Shown piece by piece: positions 15,572 to 26,056 of a stretch of DNA of 45,429 bases; within the stretch, counting starts at the first letter, position 1; every line of letters begins with the position of its first letter. Location: assembly GCF_050176255.1 (NCBI RefSeq), contig NZ_JBFXIE010000026.1; one strand, written 5' to 3'. The stretch is from JBFXIE01 sp050176255 (GTDB lineage: Bacteria; Pseudomonadota; Gammaproteobacteria; Burkholderiales; Burkholderiaceae_C). The notes beneath the pieces were generated by a model that made no database searches, was not told the DNA's origin, and saw nothing but the letters and a program-made list of their open reading frames with translations. The translations under genes were made by a program, and so were the position numbers.

Positions 15572-16120
15572 ATGAATGTTGCGGACTACCGCCTGGCCTT
15601 TGAGATGGCACCCGTGGGCATGGTGATTTCGCGCAACCGCATCATGGTGGACTGCAACCGCCATGTGTGTGAGATGTTCGGTGCCTCACGCGAGTTGTTG
15701 ATAGGCCAGTCTTTTCAGGTGCTCTATCCCAGCGCCGACGAATATGAACGCCTGGGTGCACGCATGGCGCCCATTCTCAATGCGCGCGGCCACTATGCCG
15801 ACAACCGCATCATGAAGCGCGCCAACGGCGAGACCTTCTGGTGCCATGTCTCGGGCTGTGCGCTGGATCGCCAGAACCCGCATGCCTCGGGCATCTGGAG
15901 CTTCGAGGATCTTTCCGCCCAGCGCCCCGTGAGGGCAGAGTTGACGGCCCGCGAGCGCGAAGTGGCCGCACGGCTGCTGGATGGCATGACCTCCAAGGAG
16001 ATCGGCCGCGCGCTCGACATCAGCCACCGCACGGTCGAAATCTACCGCGCACGGCTCATGCGCAAGTACGGCGCCTCCACGGCTGCCGACCTGGTGCAAA
16101 AGCTGGTGGCGGGCGGCTAA
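15572..16120 (+). CDS. PAS-LuxR transcriptional regulator
   Basis: A 182-residue regulator with an N-terminal PAS sensor domain (residues 5-115; YRLAFEMAPVGMVISRNRI and the later ANGETFWCHVSGCAL) and a C-terminal LuxR-type helix-turn-helix (LTAREREVAARLLDGMTSKE, then IGRALDISHRTVEIYRARLM). It lacks a receiver domain, so it probably senses a ligand or redox state directly through PAS. It is divergent from scoAB, the usual arrangement for a regulator and its target; control of scoAB is inference. No other gene follows in the same direction before the terminator. Confidence 0.85.
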   Translation: MNVADYRLAFEMAPVGMVISRNRIMVDCNRHVCEMFGASRELLIGQSFQVLYPSADEYERLGARMAPILNARGHYADNRIMKRANGETFWCHVSGCALDRQNPHASGIWSFEDLSAQRPVRAELTAREREVAARLLDGMTSKEIGRALDISHRTVEIYRARLMRKYGASTAADLVQKLVAGG

Positions 16121-16148
16121 CACCACAAGGCTGCAGGTTCAGCAAGGC

Positions 16149-16198
16149 AAAACGCCACCGGCCTGACTCCTTTGCGGAGATCAGGCCGGTGGCGTTTT
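16149..16198. terminator. Bidirectional terminator between PAS-LuxR gene and katG
   Basis: AAAACGCCACCGGCCTGA (16149-16166) pairs perfectly with TCAGGCCGGTGGCGTTTT (16181-16198): an 18-bp stem with a 14-nt loop and T-runs on both sides. It serves two convergent genes. Confidence 0.9.
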
Positions 16199-16235
16199 AG
16201 GTGTGCCCAGGCGCAGGTGCGCGGGTAGTGCAGGC

Positions 16236-18377
<2,142 letters not shown>

Positions 18378-18424
18378 GTGGAACTCCTTGAGGTGGTGAG
18401 TACACAGCGATGATAGGCAGGCAC

Positions 18425-18450
18425 GCATTAAATAAAAAATCAATTAATGC
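18425..18450. promoter_or_regulatory. Inverted repeat in the katG/AhpD-like divergent promoter
   Basis: GCATTAA (18425-18431) and TTAATGC (18444-18450) form a perfect dyad around a 12-nt AT-rich spacer in the 104-bp divergent region. It could be the site of a peroxide regulator. The OxyR consensus of ATAG/CTAT quarters is only partly visible (ATAG near 18414 and 18468), so I do not assign it. Confidence 0.4.
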
Positions 18451-18481
18451 AAAGTCAGTAATAGCTTTTTTTGGAGACTCC

Positions 18482-19060
18482 ATGCCCCGCTACCCCTACC
18501 CCGACCTGAACACCCTGCCCGACGACATCCGCACCCGCATCCTGGAGGTGCAGGAAAAGGCCGGCTTCATCCCCAACGTGTTCCTGGCGTTTGCGCGCCG
18601 CCCGGCCGAGTGGCGCGCGTTCTTCGCCTACCACGACGCGCTGATGCTCAAGGAAGAAGGCAGCCTGACCAAGGGTGAGCGCGAGATGATCGTCACCGCC
18701 ACCAGCGCCGCCAACCAGTGCCTGTATTGCGTGGTGGCCCACGGCGCCATCCTGCGCATTTACGAAAAGAACCCCCTGGTGGCCGACCAAGTGGCGGTCA
18801 ACCACCGCAAGGCCGGCATCAGCCCGCGCCAGCGCGCCATACTCGACTTTGCGATGAAGGTCTGCCAGCGTTCGCACGAGGTGGAAGACGCCGACTTTGC
18901 CGCCCTGCACGCGCACGGCTTTGATGACGAGGACATCTGGGACATCGCCGCCATCACCGCGTTTTTCGGGTTGAGCAACCGCATGGCCAGCTTTGCCGGC
19001 ATGCAGCCCAACCCCGAGTTCTATCTGATGGGCCGCGTGCTCCGCGCAAAGCCAGCCTGA
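18482..19060 (+). CDS. AhpD-like peroxidase-related protein
   Basis: A 192-residue member of the AhpD/carboxymuconolactone decarboxylase superfamily, of the type annotated as uncharacterised peroxidase-related enzyme. The redox motif is C80-L-Y-C83-xxx-H87 in NQCLYCVVAHGAI, with an upstream acidic residue in TKGEREMIV. AhpD-type proteins use such a CxxC pair to reduce partner peroxidases or peroxides. I chose the ATG at 18482 because GGAG lies 5 nt upstream and the protein begins as in relatives (MPRYPYPDLNTLPDDIR). It is divergent from katG, so a role in peroxide defence is likely but inferred. Confidence 0.87.
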   Translation: MPRYPYPDLNTLPDDIRTRILEVQEKAGFIPNVFLAFARRPAEWRAFFAYHDALMLKEEGSLTKGEREMIVTATSAANQCLYCVVAHGAILRIYEKNPLVADQVAVNHRKAGISPRQRAILDFAMKVCQRSHEVEDADFAALHAHGFDDEDIWDIAAITAFFGLSNRMASFAGMQPNPEFYLMGRVLRAKPA

Positions 19061-19074
19061 GCTTGGCGCCGCCT

Positions 19075-19140
19075 CAAAATAGCTATCAATAAAATAGCTG
19101 CCAGCGCTTGCTGCATAAGCGCTGGAAGCCTTTTTTATCT
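19075..19140 (+). repeat. Dispersed hairpin repeat acting as terminator
   Basis: The unit contains ATAGCTGCCAGCGCTT, then a mirror GCGCTGG and TTTTTT. CCAGCGCTT (19101-19109) pairs with AAGCGCTGG (19117-19125), and the T-run makes a good terminator for the AhpD-like gene. The end of eptA, on the opposite strand, runs into the last bases of the element. Confidence 0.8.
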
Positions 19141-20916
19141 AGAATCCGTGACCGAGCCGCGGCAGCCGTCAAAAGTATCCAGCCCGCGCTGGTATGAAGG
19201 CGATTGCACGTCCAGCAGGCCCAGCATGGAGTGGTAGAGATGGTCATGCGTCAGCGGTGTGTCGGCACTGGCGCGCAGGCAGTCGGCCGACAGCTTCTCG
19301 CGGCGCAGCATGCTGTCATGCATCCACGCCACCATGGGCACATGCTTTTGCACGTCGGGTGCCATGCCGTAGGGCATGCCATGCAGGAACAGGCCGTATT
19401 CGCCCAGCGATTCGCCGTGGTCGCTCAGGTACAGCAGGCCCGTGTCGTAACGGGCGCTCTGGCCCCGCAGCCAGTCGATGGTCTTGCCCAGAAAGGCGTC
19501 GGTTGCGGCGATGGAGTTGTCGTAGGCGTTCACCAGCTCGCCATGGGGGCAGTCGGCCAGCACCTCGGTGCGGCACTCGGGCATGAAGCGCTTGGCGCTG
19601 CCTGCCGATCGCTTGTAGTACGCCGGGCCGTGGCTGCCCATCTGGTGCAGCACCAGCAGCACGCCGCGTTCGCGCCGGGCGGCTGGCAAGGCGGCCAGGC
19701 GCGCATCCAGGTTGTGCAGCATGGCCTCGTCGCGGCATTCGCCGCCGTCGCACAGGCTTTGGCGCGCGGCATCGTCCAGACCATCGACGGCCTTGGCGCG
19801 CGGCACGCGGTCGCACACGCCCTTGCAGCCGGACTGATTGTCCAGCCACAGCACACCCATGCCGGCAGCCTGGGCCACGTCCAGCAGGTTTTCGTAGTCG
19901 TTGTCGCGCGACTCGAAGGCGCTTTTGCCCAATGGCGAGAACATGCACGGCAGCGACGCCAGCGTGCTGGTGCCGCAGGATCGCACCTCGCGCCAGCTGA
20001 ACGCGCCGCGCCGGGCCAGCTCGGGCGTGGTGTCGCGGCCGTAGCCGTTGATGCCGAAGTTCTCGGCCCGGGCGGTCTCGCCCACCACCAGCACGAACAG
20101 CAGCGGCCGGGCACCGGCCGTGTAGCTGGCGCCCAGCGCCGCACCTTGCGTCATGGGCACCAGCGTGCGGCTGCGCGCGAACACCGGGCGCAACACCACA
20201 GCCGTGGTCGAATACAAACTGGCCAGCGGATTCATCATGTAGCGCAGGTGCGGGTGGTTGCGCATCAGCGGCGCCAGGTCACGCGACAGGGCTGCCACCG
20301 TGCCGGCGGCCACGCCCAGCGCCACCACCAGCATCACCAGATTGCGCCCCACCTGGCGCAGCGGCGTCGCGGCCGTGACGCGCACGCGCAGCAGCCACAA
20401 GCCGGGCAGCGCCACCACGGCCAGCACGCTGACCAGCAGGCGCAGGCTCAGCAGGTCGGCTACTTCGCCCGCGTCGGTCTGCAGCACGTTGGCGGCCATG
20501 CCCGAGTCCATGACCACGCTGTAGGTCAGCATGTAGTACTGCGCCAGCGCGGCCACCAGCACCACCAGCCACCACAGCAGCTTCATGCCGCGCGCAGTCC
20601 AGGCCATGAAGGCAAAAATGGCCACCATGCCGCAGACGATCAACACCGCCAGCCCGGCTGCCGGGCGCAGGTACTGGCTGGGTGCCCCGCCAATGCGCGC
20701 CAGCTGCAGCCACAGCGGCCAGTTGGCCGCCAGCAGCAGGTACAGCGACAGGCGCACCACGATCTGCTGGGCTGACAGCGGTGCGGACAGCCAGCCGTCC
20801 AGCAGGCGCAGCGCCTCGCGCAAACGCGCGGCAATGCCATCGACGGCTGTAGAAGGTTGAGAAGAGATCGGCACGGTGGCCGGGGCGTGAGAAGCGGAAG
20901 AGGCGCGCAAGAACAT
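19135..20916 (-). CDS. eptA: Phosphoethanolamine transferase, EptA/MCR type
   Basis: A 593-residue inner-membrane enzyme that transfers phosphoethanolamine from phosphatidylethanolamine to lipid A, lowering the negative surface charge and binding of polymyxins. The N-terminal part has about five membrane segments (residues 52-74, 86-106, 111-131, 157-178, 190-210). The periplasmic sulfatase-like domain keeps all key residues by comparison with MCR-1: zinc ligand E280 (VVGETARAE), nucleophile T318 (SCGTSTLASLPCMFS), D499-H500 (LSDHGESLG), H512 (LHGMPYG) and the LHQMGSHGPAYYKR motif. Paired Cys residues for the family's disulphides are present. The N-terminal 45 residues before the first helix are longer than usual, so a later start is possible. 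It is downstream of a PAP2 gene, and a two-component system is divergent: the layout of a polymyxin-response locus. Confidence 0.92.
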   Translation of the reverse strand: MFLRASSASHAPATVPISSQPSTAVDGIAARLREALRLLDGWLSAPLSAQQIVVRLSLYLLLAANWPLWLQLARIGGAPSQYLRPAAGLAVLIVCGMVAIFAFMAWTARGMKLLWWLVVLVAALAQYYMLTYSVVMDSGMAANVLQTDAGEVADLLSLRLLVSVLAVVALPGLWLLRVRVTAATPLRQVGRNLVMLVVALGVAAGTVAALSRDLAPLMRNHPHLRYMMNPLASLYSTTAVVLRPVFARSRTLVPMTQGAALGASYTAGARPLLFVLVVGETARAENFGINGYGRDTTPELARRGAFSWREVRSCGTSTLASLPCMFSPLGKSAFESRDNDYENLLDVAQAAGMGVLWLDNQSGCKGVCDRVPRAKAVDGLDDAARQSLCDGGECRDEAMLHNLDARLAALPAARRERGVLLVLHQMGSHGPAYYKRSAGSAKRFMPECRTEVLADCPHGELVNAYDNSIAATDAFLGKTIDWLRGQSARYDTGLLYLSDHGESLGEYGLFLHGMPYGMAPDVQKHVPMVAWMHDSMLRREKLSADCLRASADTPLTHDHLYHSMLGLLDVQSPSYQRGLDTFDGCRGSVTDSR

Positions 20917-20962
20917 GCCGTCATCGTCACGCCCGTCCCTGAAAGCAAGCTGAAGACGCGGC

Positions 20963-21664
20963 TCAGGTTTCGTTCAGCTTTGTATCTGGCACCAGCTTGC
21001 GGCGCGCATGCCAATGCACCGCCGCGTCCCAGCCCAGCCCCACGGCCCAGCAAGTCCATGCCGTCCACAAGGTGTGGCTCATGAAATGCGCGCCCCGCAT
21101 TTGCTGCGCCCAGCCCAGCGCCAACCCCGCCGCCAGCGATAGTGCCAGCCAGGCCCCTGCCACATCGGGCGCGGCGCGGCGCAGCACAAACCAGCCTGCG
21201 ACAAAGCCAAAGCCCGCCGACGCGTGGCCTGCCGGAAAGCAGTGCCCCGGCCCCAGGTCGCGCACGCCCCACAGCCAGTGCGACACGTAGGGCGCCACGC
21301 CGCCAAACTCGGCCAGATCCCAGGGGCAACTGGTGGCATTGATCCGCTTGAAGGCCACCACCGCCAGCATGGCGCAGGCGATGGACAGCACCAGCTGCCA
21401 GCGCTGCGCAGGCGCCAGGTGGGCCAGGAAACCCCAGGGGCGAAAAATACCCAGCACCAGTGCAGCGATCACCGCGCCGCAGGCATAGCGCGGCCACTCA
21501 TGCGTCAGCACGGTGAAGGCGTGATGACCTCGCCAGGCAAAACCCTGGGCATCACCAAACAGGCGGGCCATCGGCAAATCGAGCCCGCCCGCATCCAGCA
21601 AGGCAATCGACAAGAACAACAACAGCGTCAGAACACACAAGCGGCGCAGATTCCACAAAGACAT
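20963..21664 (-). CDS. PAP2-family membrane phosphatase
   Basis: A 233-residue integral membrane protein of the PAP2 superfamily. Phosphatase motifs are KRINATSCPW (a variant of motif 1), CFPAGHASAGFGF (motif 2, catalytic His) and RGAHFMSHTLWT (motif 3). Five to six hydrophobic segments flank them. It could dephosphorylate lipid A (LpxE-like) or recycle the diacylglycerol or undecaprenyl pyrophosphate left by lipid modification. It precedes eptA by 46 bp on the same strand, so they are probably co-transcribed. PAP2 genes also accompany mobile mcr-1, which supports a linked role. I chose the ATG at 21664 (MSLWNLRRLCVLTLLLFLS); two earlier in-frame starts exist. Confidence 0.85.
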   Translation of the reverse strand: MSLWNLRRLCVLTLLLFLSIALLDAGGLDLPMARLFGDAQGFAWRGHHAFTVLTHEWPRYACGAVIAALVLGIFRPWGFLAHLAPAQRWQLVLSIACAMLAVVAFKRINATSCPWDLAEFGGVAPYVSHWLWGVRDLGPGHCFPAGHASAGFGFVAGWFVLRRAAPDVAGAWLALSLAAGLALGWAQQMRGAHFMSHTLWTAWTCWAVGLGWDAAVHWHARRKLVPDTKLNET

Positions 21665-21805
21665 CACCCAAAAGACGGCACATGGCCGCACAGGCATCAA
21701 AGAACAGGGATGCGCAGACTAGGGCAATGACCTGAATGCACCATGAACACAGCGCGGCGCGCCAAGTCCTACACTTTCGGCCCGACCCACAACCGAGAAA
21801 TTTGC

Positions 21806-22486
21806 ATGCGCGTGCTGCTGGTGGAAGATGACAAGGCCCTGTCCGATGCCGTATGCGGCTACCTGCGGGCCAAGGCCTGCGTGGTGGATGCCGTGCCCAG
21901 CCTGGCGCAGGCCGGCGCGGCGCTGCACGCGGCGCAGTACGCCGCGGTGCTGCTGGACCTGCATCTGCCTGACGGCGACGGCCTGAGCCTGCTGCCGCAG
22001 GTGCGCACACTCAAAGACCGGCCCATCGTCATCGTGCTCACAGCGCGCGACCAGGTCAGCGAACGCATCGCGGGGCTGGATGCCGGGGCCGATGACTACC
22101 TGGTCAAGCCCTACGACCCCGGCGAGCTGGTGGCGCGCCTGCGCGCCGTGGAGCGGCGGCGCAATGCTGCCGCCGTGCCGGTGCTGACGCTGGGCGACCT
22201 GCAGATCGACCTGGCGCGCGAGCAAGTGCGCCGCAGCGGCATGCCGGTCACGCTGACGCAAAAAGAATGGGCGCTGCTGCGCGTGCTGGCCCTGCGGCCC
22301 GAGCGCATCCACACGCGCGAAAGTCTGCAGGACGCCCTGTATGGCTTTGATGAAGAGGCCGACAGCAACACGCTGGAAGTCTTCATCAGCCGGCTGCGGC
22401 GCAAACTGGGGCGCGAGCACATCGAAACCCTGCGCGGCCAGGGCTATCGGCTGGTCAATCGCCCCGCAGAAAGCACCGCCGCATGA
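21806..22486 (+). CDS. OmpR-family response regulator
   Basis: A 226-residue regulator with receiver domain (MRVLLVEDDKALSDAV, phospho-acceptor D51 in VLLDLHLPDGDG, switch lysine in DDYLVKPYDPGEL) and C-terminal winged helix (TQKEWALLRVLALRPERIHT, and NTLEVFISRLRRKLG). The ATG at 21806 places the start directly at the conserved MRVLLVEDD; the frame is open further upstream without similarity. Its last codon overlaps the kinase gene (ATGA). It is divergent from the PAP2-eptA pair by 141 bp, the arrangement of PmrAB-like systems that control lipid A modification. Control of eptA is inferred. Confidence 0.92.
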   Translation: MRVLLVEDDKALSDAVCGYLRAKACVVDAVPSLAQAGAALHAAQYAAVLLDLHLPDGDGLSLLPQVRTLKDRPIVIVLTARDQVSERIAGLDAGADDYLVKPYDPGELVARLRAVERRRNAAAVPVLTLGDLQIDLAREQVRRSGMPVTLTQKEWALLRVLALRPERIHTRESLQDALYGFDEEADSNTLEVFISRLRRKLGREHIETLRGQGYRLVNRPAESTAA

Positions 22487-23859
22487 CGGCGCCACGCCTG
22501 TGCGAGCGCCTGCAGGCGCAGACCCTGGCAGGACGACTGACGCGCAGCCTGATCCTGTGGGTGGGCGGCGTGTGGCTGGTGTGCCTGCTGGGCGTGGTGT
22601 GGTTTACAGATCGGGAGATCAACCACAATTTCGACGACGAGCTGGCAGAGGTGTCGCACCGCATGTTCGACATCGCGCTGAACCACGTGGACTCTGCCGC
22701 GCCGCAGGGCCAGGCACCAGGCGATATTCAAGGCCCGCTGATCCTGCCCTCGCCCGGCTCGTTTGCCGATGCCGACGTGCTCTACCAGATCGTTGCGCCC
22801 GACACGCGCGTGCTGGCGCGATCGGCCAAGGCCCGGGCCGAGCAGTTCGACGTGCCGCTGGCGCCGGGCTTCGAAAACACCCACGCCTGGCGCGTCTATA
22901 CGCTGCGCCACCCCACGCGGGCGCTGTTCCTGCAAGTGGCAGACCCGCTGCACGAGCGGCGCGAGGCCGTCAACCGCACGCTGTTCGGCCTGGGCAGCGT
23001 CATGGCGGCCATGCTGCCGCTGCTGGCGCTGCTGCTGCGGCGCATTGCGCGGCGCGAGCTGCGAGTGCTGGACCGGCTGATGCACGAAATCAGCCTGCGC
23101 GACGGGCAGCAGCTCAACGCCATCGCCCTGCCCGGGCTGCCGCGCGAGCTGCGCAGACTGGAAGACCATGTCAACCACCTGCTGGAGCGCCTGTCTGGCG
23201 CGCTGGACGTGGAGCGCGCGCTGGCCGCCAATGCAGCGCATGAGCTGCGCACGCCGCTCACCGCCGCACGCCTGCGGCTGCAAACCGCGCTGGAGCACGG
23301 TCTGAGCCGCGTCGACGTGCAGGCGGCCATCGACGCGCTGCAAACCCTGAGCCGGCGCACCGAAAAGCTGCTGCAGCTGTCGCGCGCCGAGTCCAGCGCC
23401 CCCTACACCCGCGAGCCAGTGGATCTGGCGCTGCTGGCCAACACTGTGGCGCAGGAGTTTTGGCAGGACGAGCGCGCCTCGGAGCGGCTGGACCTGGTGC
23501 TGGCCCATGAAGGCCCTGCCCCCGTGGCGCTGGGCGACTTTGATGCGCTGGCCATCGCCCTGCGCAACCTGGTGGAAAACGCGCTGAACTACGCTGGCGA
23601 CAGCCCCGTAGAGCTGATCGTGGGCCCGGGCTGCGAAGTGGCCGTGCGCGACCACGGCCCCGGCGTCAGCGGCGACCGTCTCCAAACCCTGCAGCAGCGC
23701 CATGTGCGCCAAAGTGCAGATCAAGCAGGCTACGGGCTGGGCCTGTCCATCGTGGCCACTATCGCGGCCAAGCACGGCACGCGCCTGCAGCTCACGTCGC
23801 CGCTGCCGGGGCAGTCCGGCGGATTCGAGGCGCGGCTGGCGCTGATGGCCCGGCCCTGA
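22483..23859 (+). CDS. OmpR-partner sensor histidine kinase
   Basis: A 458-residue inner-membrane kinase. A first membrane helix (about 22-41), a periplasmic sensor domain of roughly 125 residues, a second helix (about 168-188), a short HAMP-like linker, the HisKA domain with H253 in AANAAHELRTPL, and an ATP-binding domain with N box LRNLVENALNYAG, DHGPGV and GYGLGLSIV. The periplasmic domain has several acidic residues (NFDDELAEV, DADVLYQ), as in sensors of cations or cationic peptides, though that is only suggestive. It overlaps the response regulator stop by 4 nt. The last 127 bp, including the stop, are repeated beyond the N gap; the copy on this side gives a complete protein. Confidence 0.91.
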   Translation: MTAPRLCERLQAQTLAGRLTRSLILWVGGVWLVCLLGVVWFTDREINHNFDDELAEVSHRMFDIALNHVDSAAPQGQAPGDIQGPLILPSPGSFADADVLYQIVAPDTRVLARSAKARAEQFDVPLAPGFENTHAWRVYTLRHPTRALFLQVADPLHERREAVNRTLFGLGSVMAAMLPLLALLLRRIARRELRVLDRLMHEISLRDGQQLNAIALPGLPRELRRLEDHVNHLLERLSGALDVERALAANAAHELRTPLTAARLRLQTALEHGLSRVDVQAAIDALQTLSRRTEKLLQLSRAESSAPYTREPVDLALLANTVAQEFWQDERASERLDLVLAHEGPAPVALGDFDALAIALRNLVENALNYAGDSPVELIVGPGCEVAVRDHGPGVSGDRLQTLQQRHVRQSADQAGYGLGLSIVATIAAKHGTRLQLTSPLPGQSGGFEARLALMARP

Positions 23860-24089
23860 AGCNNNNNNNNNNNNNNNNNNNNNNNNNNNNNNNNNNNNNN
23901 NNNNNNNNNNNNNNNNNNNNNNNNNNNNNNNNNNNNNNNNNNNNNNNNNNNNNNNNNNNNNNGCTGGGCCTGTCCATCGTGGCCACTATCGCGGCCAAGC
24001 ACGGCACGCGCCTGCAGCTCACGTCGCCGCTGCCGGGGCAGTCCGGCGGATTCGAGGCGCGGCTGGCGCTGATGGCCCGGCCCTGAAGC
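23736..24089. other. Assembly gap (100 N) flanked by identical 127-bp ends
   Basis: Positions 23736-23862 and 23963-24089 are identical, and between them is a block of exactly 100 N (23863-23962). This is how a scaffolder joins two contigs whose ends overlap: the real sequence most likely contains one copy and no gap. The second copy encodes only the kinase C-terminus from the G box to the stop, without a start. It should not be annotated as a gene fragment or a biological duplication. Confidence 0.9.
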
Positions 24090-24246
24090 ATGGCCCTGAA
24101 GCCCATACCCGCGCCGAAGGCCCGCAGCCCAATGGCTCGCCTTTTTTCTGTAAACCGATGACTACAATCGCCCGACCGCGAGACCCCTGTCCCGAAACAG
24201 GCCGGCTTCCACCTGTTTTTCCACTATTGCATCCAAAGAGACATCC

Positions 24247-25947
24247 ATGACGAACGACGAAATCCTTAGCACCTACGGTCCCCGAGAGGCCATGGAATAT
24301 GACGTGGTGATCGTCGGTGGCGGCCCCGGCGGGCTTGCCACGGCCATACGCCTCAAGCAGCTGGCGGCCGAAAAGGGGCAGGACGTATCTGTCGTGGTGC
24401 TGGAAAAAGGCTCCGAGCCCGGCGCACACATTCTGTCGGGCGCCATCATGGATCCACGGGCGCTGACCGAACTGATCCCCGACTGGAAGGCCAAGGGCGC
24501 GCCGCTGAACCAGCCGGTCACCGACGATGCCTACATCTTCCTGTCGGAAAAATCGGGCTACCGCGTGCCCAATATGTTTCTGCCGCCGTTTGCACACAAC
24601 CACGGCAACTACATCATCAGCCTGGGCGCGGTCACCAAATGGCTGGGTGAGCAGGCCGAAGCGCTGGGCGTGGAAATTTTCCCGGGCTTCACTGCCGCCG
24701 AGGTGCTCAACAACGACGATGGCTCCGTCAAGGGCGTGGCCACCGGCAACATGGGTATTGGCAAGGACGGCGAGCCCACCGACAACTTCCAGCTGGGTAT
24801 GGAGCTGCTGGGCAAGTACACCGTGTTTGCCGAAGGCGCGCGCGGCCACCTGGGCAAGCAGCTGATTGCCAAGTACCGGCTGGACGCCGGGCGCGACCCG
24901 CAAAGTTTTGGCATCGGTATCAAAGAGCTGTGGGAGATTGACCCCGCCCGCCACCAGCCCGGCTTTGTCATGCACACCGCCGGCTGGCCCATGGAAAACG
25001 ACACCTACGGCGGCGCCTTCCTCTACCACCTGGAGGGCAACAAGGTCGCGCTGGGCTTTGTGACCGGCCTGGGCTACACCAACCCCTATCTGAGCCCGTT
25101 TGAGGAATTCCAGCGCTGGAAGACCCACCCCAACGTCCGTTACTACCTTGAAAACGACAAGGGCGAAGTCACCGGCAAACGCCTGTCTTACGGCGCGCGC
25201 GCCATCAACGCCAGCGGCATCAACGCGCTGCCCAAGTTCGTCTTCCCTGGCGGTGCGCTGGTGGGCTGCAATGCAGGCTTTTTGAACGTGAGCCGCATCA
25301 AGGGCAGCCACGCTGCCATCAAGACCGGCATGCTGGCCGCCGAGGCCGCCTATGACGCCATCACCGCCGGCCGCCAGCACGACGAACTGGCCGCCTACAC
25401 CGAAGCCTTCGACAAGAGCTGGCTGCACACCGAGCTGAACAAGGACCGTAACTTCAAGAACTGGTTCAAGCACGGCCTGACGGTGGGCACGCTGATGAAC
25501 GGCTTTGAACAATTTGTGCTGCGCGGCCACATCCCTTGGACCATCCACCGCGACAAGCCTGACCACGCATACCTCAAGCCCGCAGCTGAGTGCCAGCCCA
25601 TCGTCTATCCCAAGCCCGATGGCAAGCTGACCTTCGACCGCCTGTCCAGCGTGTTCATCAGCAACACCAACCACGAAGAAAACCAGCCCGCGCACCTGAC
25701 GCTCAAGGACGCCAGCGTGCCGGTCAACATCAACCTGGCCAAGTACGCCGGCCCCGAGGCGCGCTACTGCCCTGCCGGTGTGTACGAATTTGTGCCCGAC
25801 GAGACCAAGGGCGGCAACGCCCAGCGCCTGCAGATCAACGCGCAAAACTGCGTGCACTGCAAGACCTGCGACATCAAGGACCCCACGCAGAACATCGTCT
25901 GGGTCACGCCCGAAGGCGGCGGCGGCCCCAACTACTCGGGCATGTAA
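24247..25947 (+). CDS. Electron transfer flavoprotein-ubiquinone oxidoreductase
   Basis: A 566-residue ETF-QO, which passes electrons from reduced electron transfer flavoprotein (fed by acyl-CoA and other dehydrogenases) to the quinone pool at the membrane. The N-terminal FAD-binding motif is YDVVIVGGGPGGLATAIRLK. The quinone-binding and membrane-contact region is in the middle (PNMFLPPFAHNHGNYIISLG). The [4Fe-4S] cluster ligands are C508 (YCPAGVYEF) and C535, C538, C541 (NCVHCKTCDIKDP). All are intact, and the ending PEGGGGPNYSGM is characteristic. A likely -10 element TACAAT lies at 24163-24168. It is a single gene; the usual etfAB genes are not in this window. Confidence 0.96.
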   Translation: MTNDEILSTYGPREAMEYDVVIVGGGPGGLATAIRLKQLAAEKGQDVSVVVLEKGSEPGAHILSGAIMDPRALTELIPDWKAKGAPLNQPVTDDAYIFLSEKSGYRVPNMFLPPFAHNHGNYIISLGAVTKWLGEQAEALGVEIFPGFTAAEVLNNDDGSVKGVATGNMGIGKDGEPTDNFQLGMELLGKYTVFAEGARGHLGKQLIAKYRLDAGRDPQSFGIGIKELWEIDPARHQPGFVMHTAGWPMENDTYGGAFLYHLEGNKVALGFVTGLGYTNPYLSPFEEFQRWKTHPNVRYYLENDKGEVTGKRLSYGARAINASGINALPKFVFPGGALVGCNAGFLNVSRIKGSHAAIKTGMLAAEAAYDAITAGRQHDELAAYTEAFDKSWLHTELNKDRNFKNWFKHGLTVGTLMNGFEQFVLRGHIPWTIHRDKPDHAYLKPAAECQPIVYPKPDGKLTFDRLSSVFISNTNHEENQPAHLTLKDASVPVNINLAKYAGPEARYCPAGVYEFVPDETKGGNAQRLQINAQNCVHCKTCDIKDPTQNIVWVTPEGGGGPNYSGM

Positions 25948-25964
25948 GCTGCCGTGGGGGCGTT

Positions 25965-26030
25965 GATTTGCTATGCAATCAATAGCTTCCAGCGCTTTGT
26001 GAATAAGGGCTAGAGGCCAATTTGACACTG
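25965..26030 (+). repeat. Dispersed hairpin repeat
   Basis: The copy reads TCAATAGCTTCCAGCGCTTT, a short spacer, then AAGGGCTAGAGGCCAATTTG. It lies between the ETF-QO stop and the ABC binding-protein gene. The tail GAGGCCAATTTG is shared with the copy inside dnaE2. The stem is imperfect and there is no T-run, so terminator activity is doubtful. Confidence 0.8.
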
Positions 26031-26056
26031 ATAACTGCAAAAGGAGATAGACACCC

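Noticed and set aside
23963..24089. Second histidine kinase C-terminal fragment
   Set aside because: Identical to 23736-23862 and adjacent to a 100-N gap, so explained as an assembly overlap.
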